Origin: Nitriliruptorales bacterium
Lineage (GTDB): Bacteria; Actinomycetota; Nitriliruptoria; Euzebyales; Egibacteraceae
Reading direction: 5' to 3'
Assembly: GCA_007126835.1 (NCBI GenBank)
Contig: SLAO01000005.1
Coordinates: forward strand, 1 to 9,051
DNA length: 9,051 nucleotides
The notes under the pieces were generated by a model. The model searched no databases and was not told the DNA's origin. It saw only the letters and a program-made list of their open reading frames with translations. The position numbers were made by a program, and so were the translations under genes. Shown here one piece after another: positions 1 through 8,096 of the stretch (positions are counted from its first letter, which is position 1; every line of letters starts with the position of its first letter).

Positions 1-242
1 CGATCCACCAGCGTGACGCGGGCGCCGGTTGCCAACGCCCCGAGCTCTGTCAGCGCGGCGGCTTCGCCAGGCGATTGCGCCTCCCGAGCCAGCAGGGTCC
101 GGATCTGCTCGGCTTCTCGGGTCGTCGCCTGCAGGGCCTGTCCCTCCAAGACGCCGCGCAGGACGACCCCCAGCGGCACACCGAGCAAGACGACCGCGAC
201 CGCGACCGCGGCCAGCGTCGACGCCAGCAGACGTCGTCTCAC
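1..242 (-). CDS. Sensor histidine kinase, N-terminal part (cut by window edge)
   Basis: Only the first 80 codons are inside the window. The frame begins with a GTG at 242-240 whose last bases are shared with the TGA stop of the response regulator (GTGA overlap), the usual translationally coupled regulator-kinase arrangement. The protein starts with a short basic patch (MRRRLL), then a hydrophobic membrane segment at about residues 5-30, then a polar stretch (residues about 31-80, ending ARVTLVD) that would be the start of an extracytoplasmic sensor domain. The second membrane segment, HAMP, H-box and ATPase domains would lie to the left and cannot be seen. The kinase call therefore rests on operon position plus this topology, not on catalytic motifs. 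The expected role is to phosphorylate the regulator encoded immediately upstream in the same transcript. Confidence 0.8.
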   Translation of the reverse strand, partial: MRRRLLASTLAAVAVAVVLLGVPLGVVLRGVLEGQALQATTREAEQIRTLLAREAQSPGEAAALTELGALATGARVTLVD

Positions 243-928
243 GGGCCGGTCTCGAAGCGCAGGCCTACCCCACGCACCGTGGACAGGTACCGGGGGTTGG
301 CGGCATCATCACCGAGCTTGCGACGCAGCCACGAGACGTGCATGTCGATGGTCTTGGTCGAACCCATCCACGTCGTGTCCCAGATCTCGCGCATGATCCG
401 CTCACGTCCGACGACCCGGCCGGCTTCGCGCACGAGAAGGGCGAGCAGTTCGAACTCCTTGGGTGACAAGTCGAGCTCTTCATCCCCGTGCCATGCGCGC
501 CGTGCCCGGAGGTCGAGCCACACGTCCTGAGCGGTGAGCACCCCATCGGGGGGTGGTTCGGCGCGACGGAGCACCGCGCGCAGCCGGGCGGTCAGCTCAG
601 CGAGTCGGAAGGGCTTGGTGACGTAGTCGTCCGCGCCCGCGTCGAGGCCGACGACGATGTCGGCTTCGGCCGTTCGCGCGGTCAGCACCAGAATGGGAAG
701 CGCCGGGCGGCGGGACCGGAGCTCGCGGCAGACGTCCAACCCATCGATGTCGGGCAGGCCGAGGTCGAGCACCAACGCGTCGATCCGGTCGGAAGCCTCC
801 AGTGCCTCCGCTCCGGTTCTCACCCGTTCGACCAGGTACCCTTCACGTCGCAAGGCGCCTTCCAAGGGTCGGGCGATGCCATCGTCGTCCTCTACAAGGA
901 GTAGGCGCGCCCCCTCGTCGTTCACCAT
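239..928 (-). CDS. OmpR/PhoB-family response regulator
   Basis: A 229-residue two-domain regulator of typical family length. The receiver domain (about residues 7-121) has the acidic pocket E13/D14/D15, phospho-acceptor D55 in VLDLGLPD, T83 in VLTA and K105 in VTKPF. The C-terminal winged-helix DNA-binding domain (about 130-226) has the family motifs DLSPKEFELL, IDMHVSWLRRKLG and TVRGVGLRFE. It should bind DNA as a tandem dimer when phosphorylated by the kinase encoded just downstream. The frame stays open far upstream through the antisense of the protease gene, so the start must be chosen. ATG at 928 gives the normal N-terminus, but the only ribosome-binding-like sequence (AAAGGA) is 2 bases from it. 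GTG at 925 is 5 bases away and may be the true start, one codon shorter. The gene is divergent from an HtrA-type protease, which suggests a control link. MprA-like by context, but no specific orthologue is assigned. Confidence 0.95.
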   Translation of the reverse strand: MVNDEGARLLLVEDDDGIARPLEGALRREGYLVERVRTGAEALEASDRIDALVLDLGLPDIDGLDVCRELRSRRPALPILVLTARTAEADIVVGLDAGADDYVTKPFRLAELTARLRAVLRRAEPPPDGVLTAQDVWLDLRARRAWHGDEELDLSPKEFELLALLVREAGRVVGRERIMREIWDTTWMGSTKTIDMHVSWLRRKLGDDAANPRYLSTVRGVGLRFETGP

Positions 929-989
929 CGTCCTTTGCTCGATCTTTGCCTGTACCCGTGGGTTCCTTGCCGAGCGGGTACCTACTGTG

Positions 990-1024
990 TGAGGCACATC
1001 AGCGTGCGAACTGTGCCTGAACTG
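990..1024. promoter_or_regulatory. Candidate response-regulator operator between the regulator and the protease
   Basis: In the 117-bp divergent gap, GAACTG occurs at 1008-1013 and again at 1019-1024, an 11-bp period. That is one helical turn, the spacing typical of OmpR/PhoB-family tandem half-sites. An inverted repeat overlaps it: TGAGGCACA at 990-998 and TGTGCCTGA at 1012-1020, 8 of 9 positions complementary, 13-bp loop. ACTGTG also appears at 984-989 and 1010-1015. Candidate -10 hexamers of TANNNT type are TACTGT (983-988, toward the protease) and TAACAT (1031-1026 on the minus strand, toward the regulator), both without a clear -35. Binding by the adjacent regulator is inference. Confidence 0.4.
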
Positions 1025-1045
1025 CATGTTAGGGAGACCCCAGCG

Positions 1046-2321
<1,276 letters not shown>

Positions 2322-2344
<23 letters not shown>

Positions 2345-2705
2345 CCACACGGTCGAGCGCTGCGCGCAGCAGCGCTCGCAGCTCAGCGTCGCCCGACGCG
2401 TCGGCCTCGGCGGCGGCCTCGTCCCACGCGACGATCAGTCGGTTGAGGTCGCGGCTGGATAACTCCGGGAACGCGTCGAGCATGCGCACGTCCAAGGTGG
2501 CGTCCGCCGACGTCGGGTCGTGCTCGGCGAGGACGTTGGCCACCAGACAGCCAGCCGAGCCGTCGTGCCACGAGCCCGAAACCAGCGGAAGGTCGGTGCG
2601 CTCGGCGACCCTGGCAAGGGCGTCGTGCGCCGCGATCGGCAGCGGCGCGATCGCACGCGCGAGACGATCCGCCGGGGCGATCGATGCGGGTGCTCCTGGA
2701 CGCAT
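2322..2705 (-). CDS. Conserved-looking hypothetical protein, 127 residues
   Basis: I do not recognise this family. The frame has the strong G/C third-position bias of its neighbours and an ordinary soluble-protein composition, with no signal peptide or membrane segment. A Trp/His/Gly-rich core lies at about residues 44-58 (SGSWHDGSAGCLVANVL). An acidic, helical C-terminal half (about 73-124) includes ELSSRDLNRLIVAWDEAA. The core looks like a ligand- or cofactor-binding turn, but no function is assigned. The gene is convergent with the protease gene and overlaps its last 23 bases. Its start is 42 bp from the divergent GroES-like gene. The ATG at 2705 has no ribosome-binding site, but TAGGCT ends 6 bases before it, suggesting a leaderless message. 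The 3' end also contains a perfect 10-bp inverted repeat (see 2354-2378). Confidence 0.72.
2354..2378 (+). terminator. Hairpin just after the protease gene, possible terminator
   Basis: CGAGCGCTGC at 2354-2363 and GCAGCGCTCG at 2369-2378 are perfect reverse complements: a 10-bp GC-rich stem with a 5-base loop (GCGCA). It begins 10 bases after the protease stop codon. No T-run follows, so it is not a classical intrinsic terminator, although actinobacterial terminators often lack one. It lies inside the coding sequence of the convergent gene (its LRALLRAAL region), so coding constraint is an alternative explanation. Confidence 0.4.
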
Positions 2706-2711
2706 GCGGCC

Positions 2712-2717
2712 AGCCTA
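2712..2717 (-). promoter_or_regulatory. -10 element TAGGCT, leaderless start of the 2705 gene
   Basis: On the minus strand TAGGCT fits the actinobacterial TANNNT -10 pattern and ends 6 bases before the ATG at 2705, which would place transcription start at or next to the A of the start codon. No ribosome-binding site is present, consistent with a leaderless transcript. No clear -35 element is seen. Confidence 0.5.
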
Positions 2718-2733
2718 CGACCAGGGTGGCGGC

Positions 2734-2739
2734 TATGCT
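2734..2739 (+). promoter_or_regulatory. -10 element TATGCT, leaderless start of the GroES-like gene
   Basis: TATGCT fits TANNNT and ends 8 bases before the ATG at 2748, so the transcript would begin at or within a base or two of the start codon. There is no purine-rich ribosome-binding site in front of the gene. A -35 element is not evident. It is arranged back to back with the TAGGCT element at 2712-2717. Confidence 0.55.
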
Positions 2740-2747
2740 CGCGCTCC

Positions 2748-3083
2748 ATGAGCGACGACACCTCCGAACCCAAGCTCGCTGTTCGCGTCACCGGCGATCG
2801 GATCCTGTGCAGCCCGCCCGACGACAGCGACCGGCGCAGCAAGGGCGGCATCCTCATCCCCGCGACCGCGAAGGCCGCCGACCGACGGGGCCTCTGGGGC
2901 GAGGTCACCGAGGTCGGCCCGCTGGTGCGCACCGTCGAGCCGGGCGAAGCCGTGCTGTTCCTGCCTGACGCCGCGATCGAGGTGGACGTGCGCGGCGACG
3001 TGTTCCTGATCGTCCGTGAACGCGACGTCCACGCCGTGGCCTCCACCGAACGCGCCGCCGGATCCACCGGGCTGTACCTGTAG
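2748..3083 (+). CDS. Small GroES-like (co-chaperonin fold) protein, no GroEL alongside
   Basis: A 111-residue protein with the GroES beta-barrel pattern. VTGDRILCSPP (about 14-24) starts the barrel. A mobile-loop-like segment, SKGGILIPATAKAADRRG (31-48), carries a hydrophobic ILI at the position of the GroEL-contacting tripeptide. GEVTEVG (51-57), VEPGEAVLFLP (63-73) and the C-terminal strand VFLIVRERDVHAV (85-97) follow. A short tail ends in STGLYL, a terminus I recall from an actinobacterial GroES-like paralogue family distinct from the canonical groES of groESL operons. No groEL is adjacent; instead RNase HII follows after 5 bp. Whether it caps GroEL or has another role cannot be told. ATG 2748 is chosen from the -10 position and the normal N-terminus. 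Cytoplasmic by composition. Confidence 0.88.
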   Translation: MSDDTSEPKLAVRVTGDRILCSPPDDSDRRSKGGILIPATAKAADRRGLWGEVTEVGPLVRTVEPGEAVLFLPDAAIEVDVRGDVFLIVRERDVHAVASTERAAGSTGLYL

Positions 3084-3088
3084 CGTCG

Positions 3089-3736
3089 ATGGCAGCCACG
3101 GTTCCCGGCGCGCCGCCAAGTCTGGACCACGAGCGTCGCTGGTGGGCCAACGGCGCGGTGGTCGCCGGCATCGACGAGGTCGGACGTGGCGCGTGGGCAG
3201 GGCCGGTGACCTACGCGGCGGTCGTGCTGCCCCGCGACCGGCGCATGTACAAGCTGCGCGATTCGAAGGTCCTATCACCGGAGGTGCGCGCCCAGCTCGC
3301 CGGCCGCCTGCGCACCTTCGCACTCGGCATCGGCATCGGCCACGCCTCCAATCACGAGATCGACCGCCTTGGCATGAGCGCGGCCATGCGCATCGCTGCA
3401 CGTCGGGCCGTTGACGCCTTGCCGGTCTGGCCGGATGTGTGCCTGCTCGACGGGGCGTGGGACTTCCTGGCCGGGCACGGCGCGCAGAAGGAACTGATCG
3501 TCCGGGGTGACGCGTACTCGGCCTCGATTGCGGCGGCTTCGATCGTGGCCAAGGTCGCGCGCGACCGGCTCATGATCGCCGCGTGCAGCCGGCACTCGCC
3601 CTACCGCTTCTCGTCCAACAAGGGCTATCCCGCTCCGGATCACCTCGCCGCCCTCGACGATGCCGGCCCGTGCGCCCTTCACCGTCACAGCTGGGCGCCC
3701 ATCGCCTCACAGCGGCAGATCCGGTTGCCATGGTGA
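3089..3736 (+). CDS. rnhB: Ribonuclease HII
   Basis: A 215-residue RNase HII of usual length. This enzyme cleaves the RNA strand of RNA/DNA hybrids and starts removal of single ribonucleotides from genomic DNA. The DEDD metal-binding residues are visible: D29 and E30 in AGIDEVGRG, D121 in LLDGAWDF, and D141 in VRGDAYSASIAAASIVAKV (shown here in part of that conserved helix). The GRG substrate-binding turn is at 32-34, DSK at 58-60 and the conserved KGYP tail motif at 178-181. The start at ATG 3089 lies 5 bp after the GroES-like stop codon with no ribosome-binding site, so translation is probably coupled and the two genes share a transcript. Nothing indicates damage or truncation. Confidence 0.96.
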   Translation: MAATVPGAPPSLDHERRWWANGAVVAGIDEVGRGAWAGPVTYAAVVLPRDRRMYKLRDSKVLSPEVRAQLAGRLRTFALGIGIGHASNHEIDRLGMSAAMRIAARRAVDALPVWPDVCLLDGAWDFLAGHGAQKELIVRGDAYSASIAAASIVAKVARDRLMIAACSRHSPYRFSSNKGYPAPDHLAALDDAGPCALHRHSWAPIASQRQIRLPW

Positions 3737-3830
3737 GCACGCCAGGTCCCGTCGCAGCAAGTGGGAATGATCGCTGCGGACCCGCTGTTGGACCGCGTTT
3801 GGCTCCTTTGCCGACAACGAGGCTGACCGG

Positions 3831-4976
3831 ATGAGGCTTTACGACACTCGGCGACGGGCTGTTCACCCGTTCGTCGCCCCGTACACCGTGCGCGTCTACG
3901 TGTGCGGGATCACGCCGTACGACTCCACGCACCTGGGGCACGCCTTCACGTACACGGCGTTCGACGCCCTCGTCCGCTACCTGGAGCATGAAGGCCACGA
4001 CGTTCGCTACGTACGCAACGTCACCGACGTCGACGACGACATCCTGGCGACCTCGCGAAAGCTCGGCGTGCCCTACGACGAGCTCGCAGCGGCCGAGATG
4101 GCACGCTTCCACCGCGACCTCGCCGCGTTGGGACTGCGCGAGCCCGACGCCGAACCGCACGCCTCCGACGCGGTACCCGCGATGCTGGTCACCATCGCCG
4201 GCTTGGTGGAAAACGGCCACGCGTACGCCTTGCCCGACGGCCGTGTGTACTTCGACACCGGGCAGTGCGAGCGTCCCCCCGGCGCGTTCGCGGGTCTCGA
4301 CCGAGCCGAGGCGACCCGCCAGTTCGCCGAGAAGGGAGGCGACCCGGAGGCCTCAGGCAAGCGCGACCCGCTCGACTTCCTGCTGTGGCAGCCCAGTGCC
4401 GACGACGAGCCGGCGTGGGACAGCCCGTGGGGGCAGGGGCGGCCGGGCTGGCACATCGAGTGCTCGGTCATGGCCATGGAGGACCTCGGCCCCGTGATCG
4501 ACATCCACGGGGGCGGCAACGACCTCGTGTACCCGCACCACGAAGCCGAGACCCACCAGGCCGAGTGCTTGACAGGCCAGGGTCCCTTCGCGCGCTTCTG
4601 GATGCACAGCGGGATGGTGGCCCTTGACGACGTCAAGATGTCCAAGTCGGTCGGCAACCTGGTGTTCGTCGGCGACCTCGTCGAGCGCTATGCGCCCCAG
4701 GCGATCCGTCGCTACCTGCTAAGCCACCACTACCGCGCCGACTGGTCCCACGACGAGACCGGCTTGGCCGAGGCCGGCGCCGCCCTGAAGCAGTGGGACG
4801 AGGCGGCCGGCCAGCGCGGCGCCGACCCCGATCTGCTCGAGGCCTTCCACACCGCGATGCGCGACGATCTAGACACCCCGACGGCGCTCGCCACCATCGA
4901 TGAGGCAGCACGCCGTGGCGCTGGGGACACCGTGCGTACATGCGCGGGGATCCTCGGCTTCCCGCTGGGCGCCTGA
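3831..4976 (+). CDS. mshC: MshC-type cysteine:GlcN-inositol ligase (mycothiol synthesis), CysRS paralogue
   Basis: A 381-residue class I synthetase-like enzyme, expected to join cysteine through cysteinyl-AMP to the amine of glucosaminyl-inositol in mycothiol synthesis. The nucleotide-binding motifs are THLGH (33-37) and KMSKS (269-273). Zinc ligands by alignment to CysRS are C25, C211, H236 and E240; NVTDVDD (63-69) and W207 are also present. CGITPYDSTHLGHAFTY matches MshC rather than CysRS, which has CGPTVYD..HIGHAR. GRPGWHIEC, HYRADW and DDLDTP also resemble MshC as I recall it. The protein lacks the C-terminal anticodon-binding region that takes CysRS to about 460 residues, and lacks the N-terminal extension of mycobacterial MshC (about 412 residues). 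GAGG lies 8 bases before ATG 3831. The gap to rnhB is 94 bp, so it may share that transcript. A short CysRS variant is the alternative. Confidence 0.85.
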   Translation: MRLYDTRRRAVHPFVAPYTVRVYVCGITPYDSTHLGHAFTYTAFDALVRYLEHEGHDVRYVRNVTDVDDDILATSRKLGVPYDELAAAEMARFHRDLAALGLREPDAEPHASDAVPAMLVTIAGLVENGHAYALPDGRVYFDTGQCERPPGAFAGLDRAEATRQFAEKGGDPEASGKRDPLDFLLWQPSADDEPAWDSPWGQGRPGWHIECSVMAMEDLGPVIDIHGGGNDLVYPHHEAETHQAECLTGQGPFARFWMHSGMVALDDVKMSKSVGNLVFVGDLVERYAPQAIRRYLLSHHYRADWSHDETGLAEAGAALKQWDEAAGQRGADPDLLEAFHTAMRDDLDTPTALATIDEAARRGAGDTVRTCAGILGFPLGA

Positions 4977-5095
4977 CCGGAAATTCTTCCTTCGACGTTG
5001 TCTCGCCAGGTGTGAGAACAGCCGCCGAGGGAACCATGGGTCATGCACCATGGGCGCGCCAGGTGGACCCGCCCGCAAGCCACCGACGAGCGCGC

Positions 5096-5131
5096 GAGGC
5101 CCCCGCCCGACCACGGGGGCCTCACCCATTT
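5096..5131 (+). terminator. Intrinsic terminator after mshC
   Basis: GAGGCCCCCG (5096-5105) and CGGGGGCCTC (5114-5123) form a perfect 10-bp stem with an 8-base loop. ACCC and then a short T-run (ATTTT, ending 5132) follow on the plus strand. It lies 119 bases past the mshC stop, in the convergent gap with ettA. The T-run is on the mshC side, so it mainly serves plus-strand transcription. Confidence 0.8.
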
Positions 5132-5143
5132 TCGGGGTCGGTT

Positions 5144-5175
5144 CGGGCGTCCCCCCTACGGGGGCGGGACGCCCG
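5144..5175 (-). terminator. Hairpin after ettA, probable terminator
   Basis: CGGGCGTCCC (5144-5153) and GGGACGCCCG (5166-5175) form a perfect 10-bp stem. The loop can pair further (CCC with GGG around TAC), giving an extended hairpin. It begins 22 bases downstream of the ettA stop on the minus strand. No T-run follows on that strand. Together with the hairpin at 5096-5123 it insulates the two convergent genes. Confidence 0.6.
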
Positions 5176-5197
5176 GCCGGCGCTCCGACCAGGCGGG

Positions 5198-6874
<1,677 letters not shown>

Positions 6875-6908
6875 GCGCACTCCTGCTGATCGGGGTCGGC
6901 AATGGCCC

Positions 6909-6914
6909 AGGCTA
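6909..6914 (-). promoter_or_regulatory. Possible -10 element TAGCCT for ettA
   Basis: On the minus strand TAGCCT matches TANNNT. It would start transcription near 6901-6903, leaving a leader of roughly 27 bases that includes the AGGAG ribosome-binding site of ettA. No good -35 hexamer is seen at 16-18 bp upstream. Support is positional only. Confidence 0.3.
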
Positions 6915-6921
6915 TCGAGCG

Positions 6922-6945
6922 GTGTCCCGTTGCTACACGGGACGC
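6922..6945 (-). terminator. Hairpin between the membrane-protein gene and ettA
   Basis: GTGTCCCGT (6922-6930) can pair with ACGGGACGC (6937-6945), a 9-bp stem with one G-T wobble and a 6-base loop. It lies 34 bases after the stop of the upstream minus-strand gene (6980). No T-run follows, so termination is plausible but not shown. CGGGACGC is repeated directly at 6938-6945 and 6947-6954. Confidence 0.45.
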
Positions 6946-6979
6946 TCGGGACGCCACAACCCGATGCGTCGCGCCGCGC

Positions 6980-7906
6980 CTAGAACCCGATGCGCAGCGG
7001 TACCGGCATCGTGGTGGCCAGCGCGATGACCAACGCCATCCCGATCAACGGCCAGGCCGTGCCCCGCGACTCGCGCAACGCGCCCATCGCCAGCCCGAGC
7101 CCGGCGATCATCGCCCCGGTCCACACGCTGTCGATCAACAGCGCGGGCTGGAACGACAGGATGAACGAGCCGACGGCCAGCAGCACCGTAGGCGTGAGCA
7201 GCACCGCGAACCCGGTCGAGCTCGGCCCCTGCACCCCGCGCCACACCAGGTACACGGTGGCCGCCACGCCCAGCGGCAGCGCCAACGACGAGATGTCCAC
7301 CGGCAGCCCGAGCGGGAAGTTCAACGCCGGCACGAACCGGATGAGCGCAGCGACGCCCACCACCATCGCCAGAATCCTCGAGATGCGTGCCATGCCCTCG
7401 GGGATCGTCGAGAAGTCCATCCGGAACGCGTCCCGGGCCTTGGTGGTCACGTACGCGGCCAGGACAGCCAGGCCGACCCAGATCACCAGACGGCTGAGCA
7501 GCGGAAGGAACAGCCCGGGCTGCGTCACCATCGTCGCCGGCAGCGCGCCCCGCGGGGACAGACCTCCCACAGCTGCAGCGATCACCGACGCCACGACGAT
7601 CGGCAGCGCCAGCAGCGCCCCCTTGCCCAGTCCGTCCTTGGAGCTCCCGAAGCCCAGGGATGACCACGCCTCCCCCCGGTAGCGGACCAACGCAACCGGC
7701 ACGGCGACGGTGACCAGGGCGGGTACCACGATCGGCAGGATCTGCGACACGCCCGGGATCCGGTCGAACGGGACGATCTGGAGCAGAAGCCGCAACAAGA
7801 CGGGCCCGAACACAAACACTGCCCCGGCCAGGAGCAGGTCAGATCGGGCGTCGTCTGGGCTGACGTACATGCAGCGTCCAAGGTCAGGGCGGTCGGCGTG
7901 GCTCAT
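6980..7906 (-). CDS. Multi-spanning membrane protein of unknown function
   Basis: A 308-residue, very hydrophobic protein with about nine predicted membrane helices (roughly 24-46, 54-74, 94-115, 134-154, 175-195, 205-224, 232-252, 257-277 and 283-300) and a short soluble N-terminus. The loop after helix 2 (RYRGEAWSSLGF then a Gly/Lys turn, about 76-96) resembles the region before the core of CPBP/CAAX-type intramembrane proteases. The EExxxR and later His motifs of those enzymes are absent, so protease activity is not claimed and the resemblance may be superficial. No transporter motif is seen. The frame extends to an ATG at 7933. ATG 7906 is preferred because AGG lies 5 bases upstream and TAGTAT (7932-7937) would start transcription just before it. 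ATG 7870 is a further alternative without a ribosome-binding site. It is followed by ettA on the same strand, with a hairpin between them. Confidence 0.8.
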   Translation of the reverse strand: MSHADRPDLGRCMYVSPDDARSDLLLAGAVFVFGPVLLRLLLQIVPFDRIPGVSQILPIVVPALVTVAVPVALVRYRGEAWSSLGFGSSKDGLGKGALLALPIVVASVIAAAVGGLSPRGALPATMVTQPGLFLPLLSRLVIWVGLAVLAAYVTTKARDAFRMDFSTIPEGMARISRILAMVVGVAALIRFVPALNFPLGLPVDISSLALPLGVAATVYLVWRGVQGPSSTGFAVLLTPTVLLAVGSFILSFQPALLIDSVWTGAMIAGLGLAMGALRESRGTAWPLIGMALVIALATTMPVPLRIGF

Positions 7907-7931
7907 CCACACCTGTGTCGGACCGGGCCGC

Positions 7932-7937
7932 ATACTA
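7932..7937 (-). promoter_or_regulatory. -10 element TAGTAT for the membrane-protein gene
   Basis: On the minus strand TAGTAT fits TANNNT and lies 25 bases before the chosen ATG at 7906. Transcription would start near 7925, giving a leader of about 19 bases with a weak AGG ribosome-binding site. This argues against the longer start at 7933, which falls inside the hexamer. No -35 element is evident. Confidence 0.45.
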
Positions 7938-7984
7938 GGGGTGCGCCCGGCCCCTCGCCCGCAGCGCGACGCAGATGCGGGAGC

Positions 7985-8083
7985 GGACCGACCCTGTCTG
8001 CCTCGGGCTTCGCAGGGACACGAGCCGTCGGTGGACCGACCTCACCTACCGCGGGCTCCACAGGGACGCGAGCCGTCGGTGGA
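7985..8083 (+). repeat. 48-bp tandem repeat (two copies plus 3 bases) upstream of the CinA-like gene
   Basis: Copy 1 (7985-8032) and copy 2 (8033-8080) match at 39 of 48 positions. The most conserved part, CAGGGAC(A/G)CGAGCCGTCGG, is at 8013-8031 and 8061-8079. With the GTGGA ending each copy it gives 22 of 23 identical bases at 8013-8035 and 8061-8083. Each copy opens with GGACCGACC. Copy 2 ends at the -10 hexamer TATTCT (8084-8089). The period is a multiple of three and the region is open in frame with the downstream gene, so a repeated 16-residue peptide is possible on paper. Promoter duplication or paired regulator sites is more likely. Confidence 0.85.
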
Positions 8084-8089
8084 TATTCT
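8084..8089 (+). promoter_or_regulatory. -10 element TATTCT, leaderless start of the CinA-like gene
   Basis: TATTCT closely matches the -10 consensus and ends 7 bases before ATG 8097, which places the transcription start at the start codon. No ribosome-binding site precedes the gene. The -35 region falls in the conserved core of the second 48-bp repeat (about 8061-8066) and does not resemble TTGACA, so an activator bound there is possible. Confidence 0.6.
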
Positions 8090-8096
8090 GGCGCGC

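Noticed and set aside
3737..3830. Gap between rnhB and mshC checked for a promoter, tRNA or small gene
   Set aside because: No TANNNT hexamer at a useful distance, no cloverleaf and no convincing short frame were seen. Only the GAGG ribosome-binding site of mshC is supported.
5035..5060. CCATGGG repeated twice around GTCATGCA in the mshC-ettA gap
   Set aside because: It is a short repeat with weak palindromic character. There is no gene, promoter or mobile-element context to support it as an attachment or regulatory site.
7710..8096. Upstream extension of the CinA-like frame to an ATG at 7710
   Set aside because: It is antisense to the membrane-protein gene over half its length. The conserved fold starts at 8097, where a -10 hexamer also sits.
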